Shown piece after piece: positions 36,257 through 44,889 of a DNA stretch of 44,889 nt (position 1 is its first letter; every line of letters starts with the position of its first letter). Origin of the DNA: Pseudomonadota bacterium (GTDB lineage Bacteria; Pseudomonadota; Gammaproteobacteria; Xanthomonadales; Xanthomonadaceae). Position numbers and translations under genes: made by a program. The notes beneath the pieces were generated by a model. That model was not told where the DNA came from. It searched no databases and saw only the letters and a program-made list of their open reading frames with translations. The stretch covers positions 1-44,889 of the forward strand of contig JAEWBY010000100.1 in NCBI GenBank assembly GCA_023390905.1, read 5' to 3'.

Positions 36257-37048
36257 TCAGCGATCACCGATGCGCTGCCCGTTCTGCAGCATCCACAGCA
36301 TGATGGTCTTCTGCCGCACATAGTTGGCGCGCACGTACGCGTACACCAGCCCATGCCAGCCGTCGCGGAAGCCGCCGCGCAGGAGGAAACCGCGCCAGAA
36401 ACGCCACGCCGGCGCAAGGATCAGCTTGCCGAGGGTGGCGCGCCTGCCGCGCGCGAAATCGTGTTCGGCCATCATGCGTGCATAGCGCTGGGTCTTGCTC
36501 AGTTGCTGCTCCAGCGATCGATACGGGTAATGGATCAAATCGCCGGGCAGGGCACCGACTTCGCCGTCCACGCTGGCGGCCTCGTGGATTTCACGCGTGC
36601 CGCGCCAGCCGCCGCGGCGCCGATCGAACAGGCGCAGCACCCGGTCGGGATAGGCGTTGCCGTGGCGAAGGAAGCGGCCGAAGTATTCCGACAGTCGCGC
36701 GAACCGATAACCGGCCTTGCCGTCGAAACCGCGCGCGCGTGCCGCTTCGATGGAGGCGCGCAGCGGCTCGCTGACGCGCTCATCCGCATCCAGGCAGAGC
36801 ACCCAGTCGTGACGGGCCTGTTCGACCGCGAACTGCTTCTGGCTGCGGAAGCCGGTGAACGCACGCTGCAACACGCGCGCGCCCGCGGCCTCGGCGAGTG
36901 CGGCGGTCGCATCGGTGGACTGCGAATCGACCACGATGATCTCGTCGCAGAACGACAGCGACGCCAGGCAGTCACCGATCCGGTCGGCCTCGTTAAACGT
37001 GATAATACAGGCTGAAATCGGCGTCGAAGGCGAAGGAGAGGCGTTAAT
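36257..37048 (-). CDS. Family 2 glycosyltransferase, WaaE/KdtX-like, with probable ATT start
   Basis: A GT-A glycosyltransferase of the lipopolysaccharide-core type. The conserved N-terminus (ISACIITFNEADRIGDC, then DEIIVVDSQSTDATAAL) and the DxD (WVLCLDADERVSEPL) are present, as is the YPYRSLEQQL...TQRYARMMAE region. The frame is open from 37054, where it meets a TAG, but contains no ATG, GTG or TTG before GTG at 36934, which would remove about 38 conserved residues. ATT at 37048 has AGGTAG six bases upstream and gives a normal N-terminus of 263 residues, so I propose it, with low certainty. Other possibilities are ATT at 37018, a sequencing error, or a gene damaged at its start. Confidence 0.75.
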   Translation of the reverse strand: MNASPSPSTPISACIITFNEADRIGDCLASLSFCDEIIVVDSQSTDATAALAEAAGARVLQRAFTGFRSQKQFAVEQARHDWVLCLDADERVSEPLRASIEAARARGFDGKAGYRFARLSEYFGRFLRHGNAYPDRVLRLFDRRRGGWRGTREIHEAASVDGEVGALPGDLIHYPYRSLEQQLSKTQRYARMMAEHDFARGRRATLGKLILAPAWRFWRGFLLRGGFRDGWHGLVYAYVRANYVRQKTIMLWMLQNGQRIGDR

Positions 37049-38108
37049 GGCGGACTACCTGTTGTTTGCGACCGAACGCTACGCGCTGCCCATCTTGCAG
37101 CCGCTGGCCGATGCGCTGCAAGCACAGGGCCACGGGGTCCATGCATGGCTGGTGGATGGCGCGCAGGGCTCGCGCCTGCGCGCGCCGGCGCATGCGATCG
37201 AAGACGCGCGCAGCGCAGTGGCATTGCGTCCGCGCGCGGTCTTCAGCGCGGCCAACTGGGTGCCGACCTTCGTCGGCGGCGCCAAGGTGCAGGTCTTCCA
37301 TGGATTCAACGTGGAAAAGCGCGACGCCGCGCGCGGGCATTTCCGCGTGCGCGGCATGTTCGACCTCTACTGCACGCAGGGGCCGGCCACGACCGCCCCG
37401 TTCCAGGCGCTCGCGGCCGAGGCCGGGCACTTCAAGGTGGTCGAGACCGGCTGGCCCAAGCTCGATCCGCTGTTCGGCGGTGCAGATGCGCTCGCCGATC
37501 GCCTGCGCACGCAGGCGCAGGGCCGACCGCTGGTGATGTTCGCCTCCACCTTCACCGAACGCCTGAGTGCGGCGCCGCATCTGCATGCAGCGATCACGCA
37601 GCAGATCGCACGCGGGGATCGCTACTGGATCCTCACCCTGCATCCCAAGTGCGCGCCGGAACTGTTCGATCGCTACCGCGCGCTGGCCGGGCCGAACGCC
37701 GCCTTCATCGAAACCGAGGATCTGATCAGCGCCGAGCGTGCGGCCGACGTGCTGCTCGCGGATACGACCTCGGTGGTCAGCGAATTCGTCGTGCAGCGCA
37801 AACCGGTGGTGACGTTCCGCAACCGCGCACCCAAGCCGCACATGCTGGACTTCGATGATCCGGCGCAACTGGACGCCATGCTGGCGCGTGCGTTCGCGCC
37901 GGACGAATTACTGCGGCGCGCGCTGGCCGAATATGCCGATGCGATCCACCCGTACCGCGACGGGCATTCCTCGCAGCGCGTGATCACCGCCACCGAGGGC
38001 CTGCTATCCGGCGAACTCGGCCGATTGCGGCCCAAGCCATTCGGCGGCTGGATCCGCGCGTTGCAGATCCGGAAGGACCTCGCGTACTGGGGGCCGGCCG
38101 GGCGCTGA
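37047..38108 (+). CDS. CDP-glycerol glycerophosphotransferase-like protein
   Basis: A 353-residue protein that would transfer a polyol phosphate or sugar to a surface glycan. The C-terminal half has the signature of the Glyphos_transf family (ERAADVLLADTTSVVSEFVV, then QRKPVVTFRNRAPKPHML); the N-terminal half is a second Rossmann-like domain (ANWVPTFVGGAKVQVFHGF). The start at 37047 has AAGGAGAGG seven bases upstream, so it is well supported. The start codon overlaps the proposed ATT start of the divergent GT2 gene. Its stop codon shares TGATCA with the stop of the convergent bPH2 gene. The real substrate is unknown. Confidence 0.8.
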   Translation: MADYLLFATERYALPILQPLADALQAQGHGVHAWLVDGAQGSRLRAPAHAIEDARSAVALRPRAVFSAANWVPTFVGGAKVQVFHGFNVEKRDAARGHFRVRGMFDLYCTQGPATTAPFQALAAEAGHFKVVETGWPKLDPLFGGADALADRLRTQAQGRPLVMFASTFTERLSAAPHLHAAITQQIARGDRYWILTLHPKCAPELFDRYRALAGPNAAFIETEDLISAERAADVLLADTTSVVSEFVVQRKPVVTFRNRAPKPHMLDFDDPAQLDAMLARAFAPDELLRRALAEYADAIHPYRDGHSSQRVITATEGLLSGELGRLRPKPFGGWIRALQIRKDLAYWGPAGR

Positions 38109-39617
38109 TCACCAGCGCAGCCGGCGGTGTGCCAGCGCCTGGCTCAATCGCTGCTGCAGGGCGATGGCGTCGTCCAGCGCGAGAAAGCGCAGGCGCAACG
38201 GCGGGCCGAGCCCGTTGTCGCCCGCGGTGTCGAGCCACAGCGTCGCGGTGCCGCACCAGCGGTCCATCGGTGTGCGGCTGATCCGCATGGCCTGCAACTT
38301 GTCGATCTCGGCGAAACGCCACCAGCGCGACCACGCGCCTCCTCGGACCGCGACGAGTCGATCGTCCACCGAATAGCCGGATCGCACGGCCTGCCGGTAG
38401 GCCGCATACAACGACACCAGCGGCCACAGCAGGATCAGCACCGCGATCGATCCCCGGTTCGCGAACAGGCCGATCGCCAGCACGACCGCGATCAGCAGGG
38501 ACGGCCACCAGATCCGCCACAGGATGCGCGGCGGCCATCCGTTCCAGGCCGGCGGTGGCCACGCCGCGACGGGCAACAGGTGGGCGATGAGCGCGTCGCA
38601 CTGCGCCGGAGTGGCGATGGGGGCCAGCACTTTCAGCGCGCGTTCGTCATTGCCTTTCTGCGCGACCGCCGTATCGATGCGCAGGCTTCGCCGCCGGAAC
38701 AGGCGATGCAACACCCCTTCGCGCAAGGTCCAGGCCTGTATCCGTCGCCGCGCCACGCTGCTGCGCACGCGCGCCAGCAGGCCGCGTTCCACCGTCAGCC
38801 GGCGATCGGCTTCGCTCAGCGTGAAGCCGTGGTACTGCAGCAACGATTGGATGATCGACAGTACGCGCGTGAACACGATCGCGGCCAGCAATGCGCACAG
38901 CACCACCGCCGCCGCACCGAGCCAGCTCCATTGCAGGTGGCTGGCGAAACCGAAGGCCTCGCGCGCGTAGTGCTCCACCCAATTGGCCATCCTGCGTTCG
39001 GGCACGATCTGCCACGCCGCGCCGAAGGCCGCCGCGACGATCACCAGTCCGCGATTGGAGATCAGCCCCAGCCGGATGATCTCCATCGTTGACAGTTCGA
39101 GCAGTCGATCCGAAGGCGATTCGGCAGCCATGGCCGCCTCGGTGCCCGCGATCGCGCCGCGGTGGCGGATCAGGTTTTCCAGTTGCGCCGCCGCGGCCAG
39201 GCTCAGCACGCGCATCTCGGCTTCGGGTTTTTCGCCGCCGGCCGATTCCAGCCTGACTTCGGCCACGCCGAACAGCCGGTGCAGCAGGGATTGATGCACC
39301 ACCACGTTATGGATCCGTGCGTAGGGAATGTCGCGCACGCTCCGATGCAGCCAGCCGCTGCGAACCGTCAGGCCATCGGCGCCGATCCGGTAGCGGTAGG
39401 TGAAGTAGCGCATCACCGCGATCACCACCAGCACGATCATCGCGATCACGGGCGCGAGCGCGCCCCACAGCTCGCGATCCGCATTGCGCCCGCCGAAGAC
39501 CAGAATCGCCAGCAATGGAAGCACGAACTGCTTGAGCTGCTGGATCAGGACGAACAGCCACGACCACGGATGCAGCCGGGACTCTCCGTGCATGGGCAGG
39601 GGCGGCGGTCCGCTCAT
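38109..39617 (-). CDS. YdbT-like membrane protein with three bacterial PH (bPH2) domains
   Basis: A 502-residue inner-membrane protein with alternating membrane pairs and bPH2 domains: about 75-150 (YFTYRYRIGADGLTVRSGWL, DIPYARIHNVVVHQ), about 255-330 (LSEADRRLTVERGLLAR, RRRIQAWTLREG) and about 410-490 (YSVDDRLVAVRGGAW, EIDKLQAMRISRTP). The family is represented by Bacillus YdbT, whose role is poorly known. The ATG follows directly on the stop codon of the 165-residue bPH2 gene, so the pair is co-translated as in ydbS-ydbT. The gene ends tail to tail with the CDP-glycerol-transferase-like gene without a gap. Confidence 0.88.
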   Translation of the reverse strand: MSGPPPLPMHGESRLHPWSWLFVLIQQLKQFVLPLLAILVFGGRNADRELWGALAPVIAMIVLVVIAVMRYFTYRYRIGADGLTVRSGWLHRSVRDIPYARIHNVVVHQSLLHRLFGVAEVRLESAGGEKPEAEMRVLSLAAAAQLENLIRHRGAIAGTEAAMAAESPSDRLLELSTMEIIRLGLISNRGLVIVAAAFGAAWQIVPERRMANWVEHYAREAFGFASHLQWSWLGAAAVVLCALLAAIVFTRVLSIIQSLLQYHGFTLSEADRRLTVERGLLARVRSSVARRRIQAWTLREGVLHRLFRRRSLRIDTAVAQKGNDERALKVLAPIATPAQCDALIAHLLPVAAWPPPAWNGWPPRILWRIWWPSLLIAVVLAIGLFANRGSIAVLILLWPLVSLYAAYRQAVRSGYSVDDRLVAVRGGAWSRWWRFAEIDKLQAMRISRTPMDRWCGTATLWLDTAGDNGLGPPLRLRFLALDDAIALQQRLSQALAHRRLRW

Positions 39618-40115
39618 TCAGAGCGCGTCGTCATGATCGAGCTGATGCGCGAGGCGGTTGCGCAGGCGTTCGGCATCGTCCGCATCGAGGCCGGCGACAT
39701 TGACGGTCGCCATCCGCGTACCGGCCGTGTGCACGACCAGGGTGGACAATCCCATCATCCGCTCGAGCGGGCCGCGCTTCAGATCCAGATGCTGCACGCG
39801 CGAGATCGGGACGTGGGTTTCGCTCTGCCACCAGTTGCCGCGACGCAGCGCGAAGGCATCATCACCCAGCCGCCAGCGGACGCGGCGATGACGACGCAAC
39901 CCCAGCCAGCCGCCGAGCGCGATGCCCGTCGACACGAGCGCCGGCACCACCTGCCATTGCCATGGCGAGAGCGCGTCGAATGCGGTGCACAGCACGATTC
40001 CCGCTGCCAGCATCGGCGCGCCGAGCGCCAGCGCATTGCCGAGCGCGGCCAGCACCGCACCACGCGGCGGCAGCGATTGCCAGTCGCCGGCAGCAGGGGA
40101 TGGCGCGGCTTCCAT
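39618..40115 (-). CDS. YdbS-like membrane protein with one bPH2 domain
   Basis: A 165-residue protein with two hydrophobic helices (ALGNALALGAPMLAAGIVL, WQVVPALVSTGIALGGWLGL) and a bPH2 domain (RVRWRLGDDAFALRRGNWW, VPISRVQHLDLKRGPLERMM). It corresponds to YdbS, the usual partner of YdbT. In Bacillus amyloliquefaciens ydbST is linked to resistance to the circular bacteriocin amylocyclicin, but that role cannot be transferred here. Its ATG overlaps the stop of the Sel1-like gene by one base and its own stop touches the YdbT-like gene, so all three form one operon. Confidence 0.87.
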   Translation of the reverse strand: MEAAPSPAAGDWQSLPPRGAVLAALGNALALGAPMLAAGIVLCTAFDALSPWQWQVVPALVSTGIALGGWLGLRRHRRVRWRLGDDAFALRRGNWWQSETHVPISRVQHLDLKRGPLERMMGLSTLVVHTAGTRMATVNVAGLDADDAERLRNRLAHQLDHDDAL

Positions 40116-41566
40116 CAGCGCCTGGCCGCCCGCATTTCGGCGAACGTGTTGTAGTCCTGCACGTAGTCCACGCCCTTGCGATAACGGGACAACCGCGCCT
40201 GCATGCGCTTGATGGCCGCGGCATTGCTTTTCTTCAACTCGGCGCTCGCGGACAAGCCATCGATCGCGCGCTGCTGGAATTGGATGGCGTCATCGAACCG
40301 ACCGTTGGCGGCCATCGCCGCGGCCACGGTATCCAGTTCCGACGGCTGCAACGTGTCGACCTGCTTGATCATGTGTTCGACCAGCGACAGCGCCTTCTGC
40401 GGATCACGCTGATCCGGCCGCGGGCAGGTGGCCCAGGTCCACACCTGATCATTGCGTGCATTCTGCGCGCCGGCTTCTTCCGCGCGCGCCTGCCATTCGG
40501 CGGCTTGCCGGCAGTCGCGGGCCAGCCCGCCGGATCCTTCGAAATACAGCGTGCCCAGCAGGCTCATCGCCGTGGGCCTGCCGGCTTCGGCGGCACGGCG
40601 CACGTGCCGCGCAATGCGGATCAAGCCGGGCTCATCGAGCCGGGCGGTATCGGAAACCAGATACTGGACCAGCAGTTCGGCCGCGGTGGCGTTGCCGCCT
40701 TCGCTGGCCTTTTCGAGCAGTTCGACGCCGCCCGGTTCGTCCTTCTTCACCCATTGCGGTGCGCTGCCGCTGAGCTTGAAGGAGGCAAGCGCGAGCTGTG
40801 CCAGCGGATCCCCGTCCTGGGCCTTCTGCGTCATCGCGCCGATGCGGCGTTCGATCACGCTGGCGTAATCGGGCCAGCGTTCGTTTAGGCGGACGCGCTG
40901 CGCGCTGTCATCCAGCAGCGGACGGTCGAGCGTGGCCAACGAGGGCGCTGCATCTTCCACTTTGAGGAACTTGGCGATCACGATCTCGAACAGCTGCGTG
41001 CTCGTCATCGCCGATTCGTTGAAGCTGCGATCAACCAGGGCCGACGAGTCCGGCACCAGCGACAGGTAGCGATACTTCCAACCGTCGGCTTCGTGATCGA
41101 AATCCGGCCCGAACTGGAATTGCGATTCGGTGGGTGGCGCGACCTCGCTGACAGCGTAATCGCCGACCACGGTGACGTGGCTGAGCGCCAGCAGCGGTTC
41201 GCCTTCTGCCTTGTCCACGCCGCTCCAGCCGCGCTGCACGCACAGGGACGCGACGGCGCGATCGTCCATCGCCTTGAGCGCCTGATCGGTCTGGCTGGCG
41301 CGCAGCAGATACACCATCAGCCGATCCATCGAGGGCAACCTGCGCAGTTGTTCGGTCGAGGCGTACAGGGCGGCATCACGGAGAAACCCGAAATGCGCCA
41401 GGCTCGAAGCCGACAACAGTTCCACGCTCTTGGGATCGTCAGCGTTGCTGAGTTCCGCATAGCGATCCCAGGCGCGGCTGACGGCGTTCATCTGCGCCAG
41501 ATCATCCGAAGCCCACGCCGATGGCGACAGCATCACCACCAGTCCCAACACCCATCCCTTGCGCAT
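40115..41566 (-). CDS. Exported Sel1-repeat-like protein
   Basis: A 483-residue protein with a signal peptide (MRKGWVLGLVVMLSPSAWAS, cleaved before DDLAQ), so periplasmic or surface-exposed. Residues about 245-350 contain Sel1/TPR-like repeats (AQDGDPLAQLALASFKLSG, KASEGGNATAAELLVQYLV, AAEAGRPTAMSLLGTLYFEG). The first 200 residues have no family I recognise. It is the first gene of the operon with the two bPH2 proteins, and the one-base overlap with the next start suggests coupling. It may be a periplasmic partner for them, which is inference. Confidence 0.8.
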   Translation of the reverse strand: MRKGWVLGLVVMLSPSAWASDDLAQMNAVSRAWDRYAELSNADDPKSVELLSASSLAHFGFLRDAALYASTEQLRRLPSMDRLMVYLLRASQTDQALKAMDDRAVASLCVQRGWSGVDKAEGEPLLALSHVTVVGDYAVSEVAPPTESQFQFGPDFDHEADGWKYRYLSLVPDSSALVDRSFNESAMTSTQLFEIVIAKFLKVEDAAPSLATLDRPLLDDSAQRVRLNERWPDYASVIERRIGAMTQKAQDGDPLAQLALASFKLSGSAPQWVKKDEPGGVELLEKASEGGNATAAELLVQYLVSDTARLDEPGLIRIARHVRRAAEAGRPTAMSLLGTLYFEGSGGLARDCRQAAEWQARAEEAGAQNARNDQVWTWATCPRPDQRDPQKALSLVEHMIKQVDTLQPSELDTVAAAMAANGRFDDAIQFQQRAIDGLSASAELKKSNAAAIKRMQARLSRYRKGVDYVQDYNTFAEMRAARR

Positions 41567-41593
41567 ACGCTCCCCTTGCCTGTGCCTGCTGCT

Positions 41594-42493
41594 TCAGCGG
41601 TAAGGATTTTCCTCGCCGCTCCCCGGTGGGCGCAGGGTATAGCGTTTGTAGGTCCACTGGTACTGGGCCGGGTGTCGGCGCGCGATGCGCTCCACGCCGG
41701 CATTGAGCGCGGTCACCGCCACCACAGGATCGGCATCGGCGACGGCTGCCGGCGCGGGTTCGAAGTGCAGGCTGAAATCCGGCCCGTCGCCGATCCGTTC
41801 GCACCAGGCGAACAGCACCAGCGCGCCGGTGCGTTCGGCCAGGCGCGACAGCAGCGTCATCGTCAACGCCTGCACGCCGAAGAACGGCGCGAATTCCCCG
41901 TCGCCGGCCTTGGGCTGCTGATCCGGGAGGATTGCGATGACCCCGCCCTCCTTCAACTGCTTCCACAACTGCCGCACCGCCGGACCTTCTGCGCGCACCT
42001 GGGTGATGTTGCTGGCGCCGCGCGCGCGCAGCAGGAAGGCATCGCCCACCGGCGATTCCGGCACGCGGTACACGAACGCATACGGCCCGCGCGAGGCCAG
42101 CCACTGGTTCAGCAGTTCCCAGTTGCCGTAATGGGGCGCTGCGATGATCACGCTGCGCCGCTGCGCCAGCGCCTGCTCGTACAACTGGCTGCCATGCTGT
42201 TCGCGGATGCGCGCCAGATTTTCGGCGTGCGGACGTGTCCAGAACCGCAGCGTCTCCATCACCTGCCGCGTGGTCGTGCGCAGGATGTCGCGATGCAGGG
42301 CAGCTCGCTGCGCGTCGTCGAGCTCCGGATAGGCCAGTTCGAGATTGCGGCGCGCGACCCGGCTTTCGCGCGCGTCGGTGCGGCGCCAGAACCACGCCAG
42401 CGCATCGGCCAGTCCACACAGCCAGGACCACGGCAGGCGCATCAGCGCGGCCGTAGTGGCGAAGAGGATGCGGGCGGTCAGCTCGGGCTTCAT
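41594..42493 (-). CDS. LpxL/HtrB-type lipid A acyltransferase
   Basis: A 299-residue membrane-anchored enzyme that adds a secondary acyl chain to Kdo2-lipid A or a related lipid. The N-terminal helix (ILFATTAALMRLPWSWLC) is followed by the catalytic HX4E motif PHYGNWE (His121, Glu126) and the conserved VIAILPDQQPKAGDG. The later AERTGALVLFAWCERIGDG also matches LpxL/LpxM proteins. Its exact specificity (LpxL, LpxM or LpxP) cannot be read from sequence. It is divergent from dtd across 51 bp and links the LPS-type genes to this block. Confidence 0.9.
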   Translation of the reverse strand: MKPELTARILFATTAALMRLPWSWLCGLADALAWFWRRTDARESRVARRNLELAYPELDDAQRAALHRDILRTTTRQVMETLRFWTRPHAENLARIREQHGSQLYEQALAQRRSVIIAAPHYGNWELLNQWLASRGPYAFVYRVPESPVGDAFLLRARGASNITQVRAEGPAVRQLWKQLKEGGVIAILPDQQPKAGDGEFAPFFGVQALTMTLLSRLAERTGALVLFAWCERIGDGPDFSLHFEPAPAAVADADPVVAVTALNAGVERIARRHPAQYQWTYKRYTLRPPGSGEENPYR

Positions 42494-42544
42494 CGCGTCA
42501 GTCTAGCGGTTGACCTTTTGACCCACGATCCCGAGCATGCGCGC

Positions 42545-42985
42545 ATGCTTGCCCTCATCCAGCGCGTGACCCAGGCCTCCGTGAGCGTGGAGGACCAGAT
42601 CGTCGGCCAGATCGGTCCGGGCCTGCTGGCGCTGATCGGGGTGGAGCCGGGGGATGCCGAGGCGCAGTTGCAGCGCATGGCCGATCGCCTGCTCGGCTAT
42701 CGCGTCTTCGCCGATGACGCCGGCCGGATGAACCGGTCCCTGACCGACACCGGCGGTGGCCTGCTGCTGGTCAGCCAGTTCACCCTCGCCGCCGACACCC
42801 GCTCCGGGATGCGCCCGAGCTTCACCACGGCCGCTCCGCCCGACGAGGCTGAACGCGGCTTCAACCGGTTGGTCGCCATTTGTCGCCAAAAGCATGCGCC
42901 GGGGGTGGAAACCGGGCGTTTCGGGGCCCATATGGTCGTCAGCCTGATCAACGACGGCCCCGTGACCTTCCTGCTTCGCCCCTGA
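42545..42985 (+). CDS. dtd: D-aminoacyl-tRNA deacylase
   Basis: Dtd hydrolyses D-aminoacyl-tRNAs (and Gly-tRNA-Ala), protecting translation. The 146 residues (E. coli Dtd 145) have the family layout: LALIQRVTQASVSV at the N-terminus, VSQFTLAADTRSGMRPSF in the middle with the conserved SQFTL, and NDGPVTFLL at the C-terminus with the Gly-cis-Pro motif that screens out L-amino acids. I chose the ATG at 42545; the ATG at 42536 is out of frame. It is followed by rpoD after 111 bp. Confidence 0.95.
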   Translation: MLALIQRVTQASVSVEDQIVGQIGPGLLALIGVEPGDAEAQLQRMADRLLGYRVFADDAGRMNRSLTDTGGGLLLVSQFTLAADTRSGMRPSFTTAAPPDEAERGFNRLVAICRQKHAPGVETGRFGAHMVVSLINDGPVTFLLRP

Positions 42986-43049
42986 GGTTTTCCCCAGGCA
43001 GGCGAGGCGCTGCCGGACCCCCAGCGGGCCGAGGAGGGGCGCCCGGTGG

Positions 43050-43055
43050 TATAAT
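43050..43055 (+). promoter_or_regulatory. Extended -10 promoter element of rpoD
   Basis: A perfect TATAAT at 43050-43055 is preceded by TGG (T47 G48 in 43047-43049), giving the extended -10 form TGnTATAAT. It lies 41 bases before the rpoD ATG. No -35 match is seen at the right spacing, which extended -10 promoters can do without. Confidence 0.6.
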
Positions 43056-43096
43056 GTCAGGTTCCTCCTCCTCTTCCTGCCGGTGGCGCAACCTCC

Positions 43097-44889
<1,793 letters not shown>

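Noticed and set aside
36855..37046. N-terminal extension of the CDP-glycerol-transferase-like gene
   Set aside because: It runs antisense to the GT2 gene and lacks conserved residues; the strong AAGGAGAGG site fixes the start at 37047.

Overview
The window is a GC-rich (by eye about 65-68%) gammaproteobacterial chromosome segment. The full dprA-smg-topA-tsaC set, def-fmt-rsmB, a TopA with C-terminal repeats and a lysine-rich tail, the sigma-like/DUF3106 pair, the UDP-xylose-synthase-containing surface-glycan block and TAAGAT-type -10 elements together suggest order Lysobacterales (Xanthomonadales), a Lysobacter/Luteimonas-like organism. The genus cannot be fixed from sequence alone. I saw no tRNA, rRNA, CRISPR array, insertion sequence or prophage gene. 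Most of the window is core chromosome with an accessory surface-glycan block.

Layout. 1-6.2 kb: a DUF1203 protein, a type II NADH dehydrogenase, a short-passenger autotransporter with its own terminator, and priA. 6.2-6.65 kb: an unusually AT-rich gap with two perfect, inverted DnaA boxes and a consensus IHF site. 6.65-14 kb: a membrane-anchored sigma-like protein coupled to a DUF3106 protein, a DUF3667 zinc-ribbon membrane protein, a MATE transporter, SppA, a small lipoprotein and an SDR oxidoreductase. 14-24.1 kb, all minus strand: dprA, smg, four GYF_2 proteins (one fused to a pilin-like segment, three fused to RDD), topA, tsaC and two DUF4124 proteins. 24.2-28.3 kb: a LysM protein diverging from def-fmt-rsmB. 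28.4-38.1 kb: an O-antigen-ligase-like protein, an ArnT-like GT39/83 protein, three GT2 glycosyltransferases, UDP-glucuronate decarboxylase, an AsnB amidotransferase and a CDP-glycerol-transferase-like protein. 38.1-44.9 kb: a bPH2/bPH2/Sel1 operon, an LpxL-type acyltransferase, dtd and rpoD, which runs off the right end.

How the genes fit together. The window combines information processing (PriA, TopA, DprA, RpoD), start-methionine handling (Fmt makes fMet-tRNA, Def removes the formyl group), tRNA quality (TsaC, Dtd), and envelope building (LPS acylation, surface glycan, lipoprotein, LysM protein, autotransporter). The observations most worth a second look are the DnaA-box/IHF region ahead of priA, a GT2 gene with no ATG/GTG/TTG ahead of its conserved N-terminus whose probable ATT start overlaps the ATG of the divergent gene, and the GYF_2 cluster lying between smg and topA, including a GYF_2-pilin fusion.
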